A stretch of DNA of 64,000 bases, from NCBI GenBank assembly GCA_021927905.1, contig BLLK01000019.1:930001-994000 (forward strand), given 5' to 3'. Position numbers and translations under genes: made by a program. Below, piece by piece: positions 52,299-62,158 of the stretch (position 1 is the stretch's first letter; every line of letters begins with the position of its first letter). Below the pieces are notes generated by a model. That model was not told the origin of the DNA, made no database searches, and saw only the letters and a list, made by a program, of their open reading frames with translations. This stretch comes from Chaetoceros tenuissimus (Eukaryota > Bacillariophyta > Thalassiosirophyceae > Chaetocerotales > Chaetocerotaceae).

Positions 52299-54320
52299 AA
52301 TCCTAGAAAGAATCGAAGAAGCACTTCTGAGAGCAACAAAACTACAAGCTCAAAGAAGGCTCGGACACAACGTCCCTATAGGTTGGCTATGCATGTACAG
52401 ACCTATGCTAAGCAAAACCCAAATGCAAAGGTCAACCCAATGGAGAAACCTTTTGAAATTGAGTATGATTTCAATAAGCATCCTTTCAGTAGAATCAAAG
52501 CAAAGATTCAAGAAAGTATTGGAACTGAAAACTTCCGTTCAAGATTCCCTGAGTATGAGGTACTAGACACATCCTACGGCATCAAGATTTGGAATGGAAA
52601 GCGATCAAAAGACAAAAGATCTTCTTCTTTGAAGAGTATTACCTCTTTTACAATTGATGAAGGTACTGCAGATCCAGAAAGTATTTGGACAAAGTATCTA
52701 AAAACTAAAAATGTCAAGAGACGTTGTGATCCAGATAATGGATATGACCTTGTTGATGTCGGCATTGTGGTTTTCAAAAAAAGTAAAGAAAAAGCAAGAA
52801 AAGAAGCAAGATCTGCTACAAAAAAAAAGAAAAAGGGTGACATAGGAGCTCCAGATATCCTACGAGTTTCTTTGCTACGTCCAGTCTACACTACAGAAGA
52901 GAGAGGAGTGGAAACTCAGAGTACTAATCCAATCTGCACTTTCGACATTGATACTTCAAAATATACTGAAATTTCAGAAGATGCATTAGATCAGATCCTT
53001 GAAAATGAAGATGATGACATGGATGAAACTGAAAGCAGTCGTGTATTCAAGAAGCACATCATTACTCAGTTTCGCTGCGACCTAGGGAAACTTGTGCTCA
53101 ATAATGATACTTCGGGTAAGCAATATTTGCACAAGTTAGATGATACAAGTCCCCTGTATGCATTGAAGAAGCGCAAAGCTGCTACTGAAATAAAGCGAAG
53201 TGCAAAGTTAGTGGATTGGATTAAAGGTTGTACTCCTTATGTGAGAGAAGAATTTCCGAAGCCTGGGGGGGTTGAAGAGAAGTCAGTTTGCGAGATCCGA
53301 CTTGCTTTTGGAGCAGTCCAGACAATAGATAAAAGCACTTCAGCTTCTGTGCTATTCAGCTCTCCAAGTCAAGATGAGATTGCATGTACACAACTAGATG
53401 ACACAGTAGAGCCCATTGCAGCACCTGACAAAAAGTTAGACAGTGCGTCTACAAAAATTCTTCCACTGGATATTCAAAAACTTCTACTCGACAACTATAA
53501 GAATGAAAACAGTTGCATGTTTCATAGCTGTACTGATCAAATGTTGAAAGCTGCAGTACAATTCGGTTCATTTGACAAATCTACTAGGTCTGAATTGACG
53601 GCATGTATCCAAGAAAAAGTTAGAGATCCTTCGGCAGAGGCATTGATCCCAGTTTCACTTTTTGAGAAGCTAAAAGAGTCGACTTCTCTCCGTGAAAACC
53701 TGAAAGAGTTTGTTTGGGAAAAAAATGCATACCCGCCACATAATGAGGATATTCCTCAACCACCAACACAACAAGAGTGGTTCACTACCGAGAAGGGGAA
53801 AAAGTTTCAACAGTCTCAAAAGGGAAAATCTACAAGTGGTCCTTTGAATGACGTATTGGGTGTTGTAAAGGATATGATGCTTCACAACAACAATAGCACT
53901 GCAATTAGAGGTCAAATCAATGAAGATGTTTCTACTGCGAGATATATAGTTCGTACTAAGAATCAAGTGAAGCCAGAAAGATTTTACGACATAGAGTGTG
54001 GGAGGGAGAAATTAGAAATGAAACTTTTCGACTTCATAATGAGTTTGAAGAGTAATGTTCATCCAAGACGAGGTGCTTTTGAAGAGCGTATTTTTTTAAT
54101 TAAAATGAGCTCTGGGGAAGAGTGTGTATATACCAAGGAAGAAAGTAAGAATACAACACTCTCTTCCTTGGTAAATATTGCAAATATTCAAAAGGGGGAA
54201 ATTTTGCATATCACCAGTGCAGTTCGAACTGAAGCTTCCGAGGATTCAGAGGGTTATGGGATTTCAGATGATGATGGAGAGGGTAGTCAAAATGAGGTAT
54301 CTCAAGATAGCTCTTCTTAG
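52293..54320 (+). CDS. Transposon accessory protein of unknown function (675 aa)
   Basis: Intact 675-residue frame whose ATG lies 205 bp inside the element, within the left TIR. Begins MPNPRKNRRSTSESNKTTSS with basic KKARTQRP and later KKKKKGD, suggesting a nuclear protein. The middle has repeated acidic and lysine-rich tracts (LENEDDDMDETESS, KKRKAATEIKRSAKL). Residues ~430-460 are CMFHSCTDQMLKAAVQFG. The C-terminal ~100 residues (ERFYDIECGREKLEMKLFDF, IFLIKMSSGEECVYTKE) look like a compact fold, before a Ser/Asp/Glu tail. I see no DDE, helicase, nuclease or zinc-finger motif. Coding conservation in an otherwise minimal element argues for a role in transposition or regulation (inference). 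Confidence 0.85.
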   Translation: MPNPRKNRRSTSESNKTTSSKKARTQRPYRLAMHVQTYAKQNPNAKVNPMEKPFEIEYDFNKHPFSRIKAKIQESIGTENFRSRFPEYEVLDTSYGIKIWNGKRSKDKRSSSLKSITSFTIDEGTADPESIWTKYLKTKNVKRRCDPDNGYDLVDVGIVVFKKSKEKARKEARSATKKKKKGDIGAPDILRVSLLRPVYTTEERGVETQSTNPICTFDIDTSKYTEISEDALDQILENEDDDMDETESSRVFKKHIITQFRCDLGKLVLNNDTSGKQYLHKLDDTSPLYALKKRKAATEIKRSAKLVDWIKGCTPYVREEFPKPGGVEEKSVCEIRLAFGAVQTIDKSTSASVLFSSPSQDEIACTQLDDTVEPIAAPDKKLDSASTKILPLDIQKLLLDNYKNENSCMFHSCTDQMLKAAVQFGSFDKSTRSELTACIQEKVRDPSAEALIPVSLFEKLKESTSLRENLKEFVWEKNAYPPHNEDIPQPPTQQEWFTTEKGKKFQQSQKGKSTSGPLNDVLGVVKDMMLHNNNSTAIRGQINEDVSTARYIVRTKNQVKPERFYDIECGREKLEMKLFDFIMSLKSNVHPRRGAFEERIFLIKMSSGEECVYTKEESKNTTLSSLVNIANIQKGEILHITSAVRTEASEDSEGYGISDDDGEGSQNEVSQDSSS

Positions 54321-54795
54321 ATAGAAGATAAAGAATAACAACCCTATATATTTGCAACTTGAAGCCATCTTTTTCTCCTTCTCTTTTCCAAAAAGCTAGC
54401 ATTGGGGCCGACGACCTTGTATTATTTCAACAAACTGATCAGCCCATCTGACACTAGCCATATAACAATCAACAGATACTCTCTTAGCAACCCACACAGA
54501 ACCCTGTCTGGATGTAGTTGACGCCACTCGCCACTGTGATCGCGCAATGGTCACGGGTCCGTAGCAGTACTTTCTACAACAGGGGATTGAACTTCGACAC
54601 ACTATTATTTGTGTTTGATTCCAAGCCAGACTTACGGCAAGCTGGGTGACTGACAGGACTTGAACCAATGCACAACCAAAATTCTTCCTGCATAGTCTCG
54701 AATAAAGAAATACATAAAGGAAAGATTTTTGTCCTCACTTTTCTAAATGCAATATTTCATTAATCGAGAAAATAATATATATACAATTTAATTAT
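54321..54795. other. Spacer between the two convergent transposon genes
   Basis: 475 bp with 3' ends of both genes. On the minus strand it has a Pol III B-box-like GGTTCAAGTCC (about 54655-54665) but no cloverleaf that I can fold. No gene called. Confidence 0.4.
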
Positions 54796-55977
54796 TTATA
54801 GTGAATGATTTACAGTTAATGCTACTATAAGATTTGATGCAAGCTCTTCTTCTTCTACTGTCGTCAAGATTTGATTGCTTAGTGGAACCTCACATCGTCG
54901 GAATTCTTTTATACATATGTCACGATTTATACTTTGAAATGCAGCCATGTGAGTGCGATACCAATCATACTCAAAGGCTATTTCATTTCTCTTCAAATGA
55001 TTTTTATAGATATTGAATGCCAATTCTATCGGGTTCAAATCTGGAGAATATGGTGCTGTATACAGCAAGTAAGCACCAGTAGCACGTATCATATCAGCTA
55101 CACGAGAATCCATGTGTGTCGAGGCATTGTCCATTACAACTATGGATCTTGCTTCAGCTTTTAGAAAATTTCCAAGAGTCGGACACAAGAAATTTTCTAC
55201 CCAGCTTTCAAAATATTCTGCGTTGACAGTTCCAGCGGCTCCTTCTGATGATATTTCATCTCGTATTACGCAGTCAACAGTTTCTGAAATAAAACCGTTG
55301 ATATCCAGAGCTGCAATCATTGTATATCTCACAGTATTTTTGAACCAGCGTTTCAAGGCCACTCCACCAGAGTTCCTCTTTCCCCACGCTCTTCTCCTAC
55401 GTGAGGCCCTTCTATCTTTATGTGTTTCATCAACAAAAACTATTTGAGCTGGATCAGACACTAAGGTCTCCAGAGCTCGTTTGTATCTTAGTCTTTCAAC
55501 TTCATTTCTTTGTTTTGCGCTTTCATAGCACACCTGTAGAGAAAGACCTAGCTTCTCTGTCAAAATACGATGGATGGTTGAAAGAGACAGCAGTGTCTTG
55601 TTATTTTTTGCTAGCGCCTGTTGAATCTCGTCAAGAAAAAATTCTGGATGCTCTTCTATGATTGCTCCAACTGCCTCCACAATAGCATGAGTCACAATGT
55701 TTGTGTACTTGCACTTTTTATATAGTTTCCTCAACTTTTTCCTCTCTGCTTTTGTTTCATATGGATACTCTCCATACTTTTTATAATGTGAGTACCAATT
55801 ATGGAGTGTACTTTTTGGAATAGAATATTTTGCAGCTGTTTCTTTTAGCACATGGTCTATTGGACGACCTGGATTTAATTCTATAAGTTCTTCAATGTGA
55901 ACTAGACAAACGTGTTCTTTCCTCTTGCCCCACGGCAATTTTTGACTTGAAGATTGCACATTACTTGACTCAGGCAT
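54796..55977 (-). CDS. Tc1/mariner-IS630 superfamily transposase (DD34E)
   Basis: 393 residues. Two helix-turn-helix regions: ~40-68 (DHVLKETAAKYSIPKSTLHN) and ~128-148 (LLSLSTIHRILTEKLGLSLQ). The DDE_3 catalytic core has D183 (IVFVDETHKD), D283 (IVVMDNASTH) and E318 (YSPDLNPIELAFN), with 34 residues between the last two, i.e. DD34E. All three catalytic residues are present. Basic region SRRRRAWGKR at ~192-201. It starts within the right TIR, sharing the first two codons (MP) and all upstream sequence with the other gene. It should cut and paste the element at TA. Confidence 0.95.
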   Translation of the reverse strand: MPESSNVQSSSQKLPWGKRKEHVCLVHIEELIELNPGRPIDHVLKETAAKYSIPKSTLHNWYSHYKKYGEYPYETKAERKKLRKLYKKCKYTNIVTHAIVEAVGAIIEEHPEFFLDEIQQALAKNNKTLLSLSTIHRILTEKLGLSLQVCYESAKQRNEVERLRYKRALETLVSDPAQIVFVDETHKDRRASRRRRAWGKRNSGGVALKRWFKNTVRYTMIAALDINGFISETVDCVIRDEISSEGAAGTVNAEYFESWVENFLCPTLGNFLKAEARSIVVMDNASTHMDSRVADMIRATGAYLLYTAPYSPDLNPIELAFNIYKNHLKRNEIAFEYDWYRTHMAAFQSINRDICIKEFRRCEVPLSNQILTTVEEEELASNLIVALTVNHSL

Positions 55978-56182
55978 CCTTTCACCGTAAACTAGTACTC
56001 CAGTCTTCTCAAGCTTGATTAGTAGGTAGAGATTGAACCACTTTTTAGGTGAATAGGTGCTATATTCATAGAGAAAAGAGCAAACGTAGTTTTTACTAGG
56101 TGTTATAGTGGTGGTCGAGAAATGTTTTATTTTTTGCCTTTTTTTCTTTTTTTCTCTTTTCCATCTTTTTCGAAAACAATAA
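55972..56182 (-). repeat. Right terminal inverted repeat (211 bp), includes a start codon
   Basis: Partner of the left TIR. Contains the 5' leader and ATG CCT of the transposase on the minus strand. Confidence 0.92.
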
Positions 56183-56313
56183 TACCATACGTACGTACTT
56201 AAGCCTAAAAATCATTTCAACAAATGAAAATACTACGTACCATCTTCACACCCCTCGGTGCTTTACAACCCGAACTGGTACTAAGGTATTTCTACCTATT
56301 TATACTACTTTGT

Positions 56314-57021
56314 CTAGATTGGATAGTATTGCAGTGAGAGGAAACAGGAGTTGGAGTGAGTGAGTTGCTGGAGTTGGAGTTTGGATCGGAACTCGGAAGA
56401 ACTAGTTTTGTGTCGGATCGAGAGTCTCGACTTCCCGCTTCTTTTTGGCCTTAGTTTTTGCACACCAATGTACTTCTGATGGACAAGGGCGTAGACAAAA
56501 ATACTATCCATTTTGATTTCTTCTACATCATGTAGGTTCACTACATCTAGCAGGTGCGTAAAAGTTTCAAGGCTATCACGTCCTCTCAAAGTAAAGAGCA
56601 GTGACGTTGCAGTAAACTCTACTCCATATTCAATGAGATCCTTGATCATAAGGGCATCACAAGCAGCAGGAGCATATGTAGACAAAGAAACGCGATCCTC
56701 CAAAGACTGTATGTGTTCCTTATTCATGATGATAGACCTCATGATAAGTTCTGTTTGTTGGAATGGAAGCCACATCCTCCATTCCGATGAAAAGAACTTT
56801 GCATAAGTTAAACAATGGCCACTGATATCTCCATATGTTATTTTTTGATAGAGCTTTGCATATAATTTTGCAAAGCGTTTCGAAACTAGGGCAAGAAGTA
56901 GATAATGACCTTTGCCTAGGAATGTGAATACATGACTCCAGCCATCATCTGTACAGAAGCAATCTTTCTGTTGGTCTGTAGAGAGGATATGAATGCTGTT
57001 GGAAGTAGTAATATCTTCCAT
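56314..57021 (-). CDS. F-box-like head protein with alternative C-terminus, copy B
   Basis: 235 residues (MEDITTSNSIHILSTDQQKD). Its first ~90 residues match the head of the 691-residue protein at 44900-46975 (CTDDGWSHVFTFLGKGHYLL, KRFAKLYAKLYQKITYGDIS, HCLTYAKFFSSEWR). From about residue 92 it turns to unrelated sequence (TELIMRSIIMNKEHIQSLED, ALMIKDLIEYGVEF) with one or two weak ankyrin-like helices and a basic end. So the head is a separate gene here, next to an ankyrin gene lacking it. Divergent from the gene at 57518. It differs from the copy at 60955 by one residue noticed (THLLD/TYLLD). Confidence 0.78.
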   Translation of the reverse strand: MEDITTSNSIHILSTDQQKDCFCTDDGWSHVFTFLGKGHYLLLALVSKRFAKLYAKLYQKITYGDISGHCLTYAKFFSSEWRMWLPFQQTELIMRSIIMNKEHIQSLEDRVSLSTYAPAACDALMIKDLIEYGVEFTATSLLFTLRGRDSLETFTHLLDVVNLHDVEEIKMDSIFVYALVHQKYIGVQKLRPKRSGKSRLSIRHKTSSSEFRSKLQLQQLTHSNSCFLSLQYYPI

Positions 57022-57517
57022 CTGAGGTACTGTGCTATCTTGTTAAGCTTTTGGTTATGTTACTTACCTTACAAAAAGATCGTTTTCTTGTCCTCTTGTC
57101 TACTTTCTACAGCTTTCTACTTTTCCACAATGACGCCTTTCAGCTTAAGTGTCAAGAGCAAAAATAGATCAATGACAAAAGCGGAGTAGCGCTTGTCACA
57201 GAGTGGTCGCGCGCTCCTTTTCCCACACCAATTTTTGGTTCGAGCAGGTATTTAGAGCTAAAAGAGTGGTATGCAAGACTTATTTAAATTTTGACATCAT
57301 AAATGTTTCTACAAGACTCTGTTTTTTACCTGTAATGCCGACACAAAGTAAGAAAAAGTGTCAGAGACGAATGAGAACTTGTGATCAAACACATACTCGA
57401 TAAAATTTCCGTTCACAAATTACAATCATCAACACCTTGAACATTTTGTAGGCTATTCTATCAATAATATCAAGACAAACACTTCTCATAGTAGTATCAA
57501 GATATTTGGTGTACGCA
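57022..57517. promoter_or_regulatory. Bidirectional promoter region, module copy B
   Basis: Divergent intergenic region homologous to 46976-47533 but without the 70-bp tandem duplication. Confidence 0.6.
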
Positions 57518-58422
57518 ATGAATCAGCAGGTCGGTTTAAATATTGTTGAAGAATTGTTTTCTACTCAATTTCTTTTGATTTTGTCTCAATAACTTTTCTT
57601 GTCTTTATTAAGCTTCAGGTGAACGAAGAAGAGGTACAACGCACTGATAATGTATATGCAAAAGGCAATATCCGTTGGTAAGTAGAGTCATGTTCATATA
57701 GGACATCTAACTTCTGCATCCCTCACCACATCACATCACATTTGGTTGTGTTTTGTTTTGATCGTATCTCATATCATTATTTTCTGCCCGTTTCTTAAAG
57801 TGAGCTTGACACTGACACTACAAAAGCAGTCAGGCTTATCATTAAGGCTTTATGTTCCCATCGTTCTCAATTGAATAAAACTGAAAAGACCGAGCTCCAT
57901 CGTGAATTAGCACAATTCCTCTTACAAAATGTCCGCTGTTTACAGTGCAATGGTAAGATAGACGGCGAAGTGAAAGTAGTTCAGATCACTAACTCGACAT
58001 CGCTGTTCCAAAAAATTTCTCAAGCCTTTCGCGAGCCGTGGGCCAAAGTTCCATTTCACTGCAATAATGAATTGGATATCAATGAAGATGTAAAGATTCG
58101 ATTTCTCCAACTACTCCAACAAATTGTAATTTTTGTTGACAATCGTCATCCACAAGTGAATACAGTTATTGTAAACTGCCTCAAGCAAGTACTAAACGAG
58201 GTTTCAAATCAACTTGAACCTGTGCCCCCCCCAGATATTACTAGAATCACAAATGTCGTGAATAAAACCTTTGCTCCCACAAGTACTGGGATGAATAACG
58301 AGCAGATAGCTGCACCAGATAATGATTATGAGCCACTTCCCTACAATACACAGTCATCCGAAGCTGAAATTCAAGAAGCTATTTCTCATGTCTATGATGT
58401 CTTATTTGATGATGACATTTGA
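57518..58422 (+). CDS. Unrecognised 3-exon module gene, copy B
   Basis: Exons 57518-57529, 57619-57677, 57801-58422 give 230 residues: same start (MNQQVNEEEVQRTDNV) and structure as copy A. It lacks 36 bp near the 3' end (the segment encoding DATVGSELQQED is absent) while the frame is kept, and ends in the same SEAEIQEAISHVYDVLFDDD tail. The only copy other than A with an intact frame. Confidence 0.7.
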
Positions 58423-58713
58423 GATGTGATACTTGCCTCTGTTGGGCGTACAAAGTGAGTATGTGTCTGGATTCTTGGCTGTGAAGACTCTCGATTTACT
58501 TGTGATGTGATTTTAAACAAATTTGATAAGAGAATATATAAGACCAAAGCATAAGAAAAGAGTTAGCAGGAGTAACGAAATAAGTTGCTCGTACGAAGGA
58601 CGTCATTCTATTTCAAAAAGTTGATCTTATCCTTTTAGTCTTCTTCTTTTGACTCAATACTTCTCCTTACTTTAACATTCTCCACTCAATTCGATTAACT
58701 CATTACCTTATTG

Positions 58714-60537
58714 CTATAGATGGTCTAATTTCGCATCATTGGCATTTCGTTTGCGAGACGTTTCATTATGACATTGACATTGTGAATGCTGTTTAATATA
58801 TTCGACGCAGAATTTACTGTCATGACTTTCCGCTGCATCCAATGCCTCTTTTGGCAATGCAAAACCATTAATATGTATATATTCCAAGCATGCAACAGAT
58901 CCCAGCCTCGCTGCTTCTATTGCACACAATTTTGGATCGAATGCAAAGCCTCTTTCAATCAACAACTTAAAACAAGTGTACTTTCTATTGCGAATGGCTT
59001 CCATACAGAATTTATCATCAGATTTCCACGCATCTTTGATGAGAAGGTCAACACAGTATACGTGACCTGCCCGTATAGTATTTAGTAGAGCAATTTCATT
59101 AGTTTCGAGCTGATGTTCTTTCATATATTGCAAGCAGCGTATATGTGTAGGCATTGGAGACTTATTCTCCCTTAAGTACCCAGCGTAGCTATTTTCATCC
59201 CAACGAAAGCCATTTTCGTGGAGAGAGGCCAAGCATTCTAATTGCCCGTGGTTTGCGGCGTAACCAGCAATCGTTGTATCATTCTTGATCTCTTCACTTG
59301 ACAAATGTTGCAAGGTTTGAGCAAGCCCATGATCTATCGCTTTTAGTATCAAATCTCTTGAGTGGTATCCTGTTTCAATCAGATACTGGATGCAATCCAT
59401 ATGTGTCGTTGGGAATTTTGGAAGCAAGCTAATTCTTGGTAGATTAGCACCACCCTCTACAGTTTCGCCTTGTAACAAAATGGAGTCATAGTTGTTTGGT
59501 AAAACAGTCCCAACATGTAGTAGATATTTCAAACAGTCAAGTTTGCCATAACGTAAAGCTTCAAGAATTAAAAAGTCTGGATCCCACTCACATCTATTCT
59601 CATGTAAGTATTGTAAGCACCTACTGGCATCTCCATGAACAGCTTTCAAACATGCCATTTGATTCCACGGGCATCCACTTTTGTGTAGATACTCCAGAGA
59701 GTCAAGCTGATCATTGCCTGCCGCTGCTTCCGTAAAATCCATAGCCCAGGGACATCCTTTGCTGCGAAGATATTCTATACAATCGACTTTTCCATTTTTC
59801 GCTGCTTGCACACAGGAGAGAAAAAGATCTACATTACACCCATTCTCGTGACAGTATCTTAGACATTCAAGACTGCTCCCGGCACATGCTTCCATAATAT
59901 CACCTGCATGAAAATCATCGTCACCAACATCAATAGCATTCCATGGGCACCCAACACTCCTCAAGTATTCAATACAATGTAGATGACCAGCTTCAGCCGC
60001 TTCGAAGATAACAGATCCATCTACTGGCCACCCTTGCTCCTTCAAGTATCTTAAACATTCCAGCTGTCCATGTCGCGCAGCACTCTGACAATCATAAATT
60101 TGATCTCTTTCATTCCCACTGCATCCATTCTCACATAAAAATGTGATACACTGCAAATGACCTTTGCCTGCTGCAATTGTGATCAAATTGTTGAAGTTCT
60201 CCAAATCAGTGTGCATCAAACAATACTTTTCAAACAAATATTCCAAAACCAGCACTTGATTTGCTTCCGCAGCTGCTTCACACGATTGTACGGTAAAATC
60301 TCCTTTAATGCCGGGAATCTTTGCAGGAATTCCACGTAAAGGCTCTAATGTTTCATCATTCTCCACCTCAAGAATTTTTGGGGTCTTCGAAGGCCCAAAT
60401 AAAAGCTCTAGTCTGGAGTCACCCTCCAGCTCATAGATCCATTCTAAAATATCAATCGTGCCACACTTTGCGGCACATCTTTCTATGTACCTTAGTACAA
60501 ATTCTGTACTACTGCTGTACTTGACACGATAATGCAT
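58714..60537 (-). CDS. Ankyrin-repeat protein lacking the F-box-like head, copy C
   Basis: 607 residues, about nine differences from the copy at 48766-50589 (for example KILEVENDETLEPLRG versus KIREVEDDETLEPFGG). Same ankyrin-like units and the same truncation point upstream of MHYRVKYSSS. Convergent with the module gene copy B. The homologous 5' flank runs straight into the minisatellite at 60659, without the ~1.2 kb extra sequence of the other copy. Confidence 0.8.
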   Translation of the reverse strand: MHYRVKYSSSTEFVLRYIERCAAKCGTIDILEWIYELEGDSRLELLFGPSKTPKILEVENDETLEPLRGIPAKIPGIKGDFTVQSCEAAAEANQVLVLEYLFEKYCLMHTDLENFNNLITIAAGKGHLQCITFLCENGCSGNERDQIYDCQSAARHGQLECLRYLKEQGWPVDGSVIFEAAEAGHLHCIEYLRSVGCPWNAIDVGDDDFHAGDIMEACAGSSLECLRYCHENGCNVDLFLSCVQAAKNGKVDCIEYLRSKGCPWAMDFTEAAAGNDQLDSLEYLHKSGCPWNQMACLKAVHGDASRCLQYLHENRCEWDPDFLILEALRYGKLDCLKYLLHVGTVLPNNYDSILLQGETVEGGANLPRISLLPKFPTTHMDCIQYLIETGYHSRDLILKAIDHGLAQTLQHLSSEEIKNDTTIAGYAANHGQLECLASLHENGFRWDENSYAGYLRENKSPMPTHIRCLQYMKEHQLETNEIALLNTIRAGHVYCVDLLIKDAWKSDDKFCMEAIRNRKYTCFKLLIERGFAFDPKLCAIEAARLGSVACLEYIHINGFALPKEALDAAESHDSKFCVEYIKQHSQCQCHNETSRKRNANDAKLDHL

Positions 60538-60658
60538 ATCTTCTGGTTGGAATGGAAGACGCGGCTTCCATCAGCAGACATGTTGATTACTTTCTTGCAA
60601 TGAAAGAATAAATGGAACTGAACATAAAAGAACAAAAGATCCAATCAAGGAATCAAGG

Positions 60659-60816
60659 TTTTGAGAAACCCCCACCCTTTCGCATCTCTTTCGTTTTTGG
60701 CTTTGAGAAACCCGCCCCCTTTCGCATGTAGGCTTTGAGAAACCCGCCCCCTTTCGCATCTCTTTCGTTTTTGGCTTTGAGAAACCCCCAACCTTTCGCA
60801 TCTCTTTCGTTTTTTG
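60659..60816. repeat. Minisatellite, second copy
   Basis: Homologue of 51915-52072. It is followed directly by the empty transposon target site (CTCTACTACCATACGTACG). Confidence 0.85.
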
Positions 60817-60954
60817 AAATATACTCTACTACCATACGTACGTACTTAAGCCTAAAAATCATTTCAACAAATACTACCATCTTACTTCACACCCCTCGGT
60901 GCTTTACAACCCGAACTGGTACTAAGGTATTTCTACCTATTTATACTACTTTGT

Positions 60955-61662
60955 CTAGATTGGATAGTATTGCAGTGAGAGGAAACAGGAGTTGGAGTGA
61001 GTGAGTTGCTGGAGTTGGAGTTTGGATCGGAACTCGGAAGAACTAGTTTTGTGTCGGATCGAGAGTCTCGACTTCCCGCTTCTTTTTGGCCTTAGTTTTT
61101 GCACACCAATGTACTTCTGATGGACAAGGGCGTAGACAAAAATACTATCCATTTTGATTTCTTCTACATCATGTAGGTTCACTACATCTAGCAGGTACGT
61201 AAAAGTTTCAAGGCTATCACGTCCTCTCAAAGTAAAGAGCAGTGACGTTGCAGTAAACTCTACTCCATATTCAATGAGATCCTTGATCATAAGGGCATCA
61301 CAAGCAGCAGGAGCATATGTAGACAAAGAAACGCGATCCTCCAAAGACTGTATGTGTTCCTTATTCATGATGATAGACCTCATGATAAGTTCTGTTTGTT
61401 GGAATGGAAGCCACATCCTCCATTCCGATGAAAAGAACTTTGCATAAGTTAAACAATGGCCACTGATATCTCCATATGTTATTTTTTGATAGAGCTTTGC
61501 ATATAATTTTGCAAAGCGTTTCGAAACTAGGGCAAGAAGTAGATAATGACCTTTGCCTAGGAATGTGAATACATGACTCCAGCCATCATCTGTACAGAAG
61601 CAATCTTTCTGTTGGTCTGTAGAGAGGATATGAATGCTGTTGGAAGTAGTAATATCTTCCAT
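60955..61662 (-). CDS. F-box-like head protein with alternative C-terminus, copy C
   Basis: 235 residues, nearly identical to 56314-57021, offset 4,641 bp. Intact frame with the same CTDDGWSHVFTFLGKGHYLL head and LSIRHKTSSSEFRSK basic end. Divergent from the broken module gene at 62159. Confidence 0.78.
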   Translation of the reverse strand: MEDITTSNSIHILSTDQQKDCFCTDDGWSHVFTFLGKGHYLLLALVSKRFAKLYAKLYQKITYGDISGHCLTYAKFFSSEWRMWLPFQQTELIMRSIIMNKEHIQSLEDRVSLSTYAPAACDALMIKDLIEYGVEFTATSLLFTLRGRDSLETFTYLLDVVNLHDVEEIKMDSIFVYALVHQKYIGVQKLRPKRSGKSRLSIRHKTSSSEFRSKLQLQQLTHSNSCFLSLQYYPI

Positions 61663-62158
61663 CTGAGGTACTGTGCTATCTTGTTAAGCTTTTGGTTATG
61701 TTACTTACCTTACAAAAAGATCGTTTTCTTGTCCTCTTGTCTACTTTCTACAGCTTTCTACTTTTCCACAATGACGCCTTTCAGCTTAAGTGTCAAGAGC
61801 AAAAATAGATCAATGACAAAAGCGGAGTAGCGCTTGTCACAGAGTGGTCGCGCGCTCCTTTTCCCACACCAATTTTTGGTTCGAGCAGGTATTTAGAGCT
61901 AAAAGAGTGGTATGCAAGACTTATTTAAATTTTGACATCATAAATGTTTCTACAAGACTCTGTTTTTTACCTGTAATGCCGACACAAAGTAAGAAAAAGT
62001 GTCAGAGACGAATGAGAACTTGTGATCAAACACATACTCGATAAAATTTCCGTTCACAAATTACAATCATCAACACCTTGAACATTTTGTAGGCTATTCT
62101 ATCAATAATATCAAGACAAACACTTCTCATAGTAGTATCAAGATATTTGGTGTACGCA
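61663..62158. promoter_or_regulatory. Bidirectional promoter region, module copy C
   Basis: Divergent intergenic region, near-identical to 57022-57517. Confidence 0.6.

Larger units (their letters stand above)
52088..56182. mobile_element. Two-gene Tc1/mariner-type DNA transposon (4,095 bp)
   Basis: Termini TTATTGTTTTCGAAAAAGAT / ATCTTTTTCGAAAACAATAA; flanked by a TA duplication (52086-52087 and 56183-56184). The next module at about 60830 has the uninterrupted site CTCTACTACCATACG, whereas here it is CTCTACTA-[element]-TACCATACG. It carries two convergent intact genes: a plus-strand 675-residue protein and a minus-strand DD34E transposase. TIRs are 211 bp with one mismatch seen. It looks whole and young. 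Confidence 0.95.

Noticed and set aside
54396-54668. Possible tRNA-derived SINE between the transposon genes
   Set aside because: Only a B-box-like GGTTCAAGTCC is present; no A box, no foldable arms and no second copy in the window.
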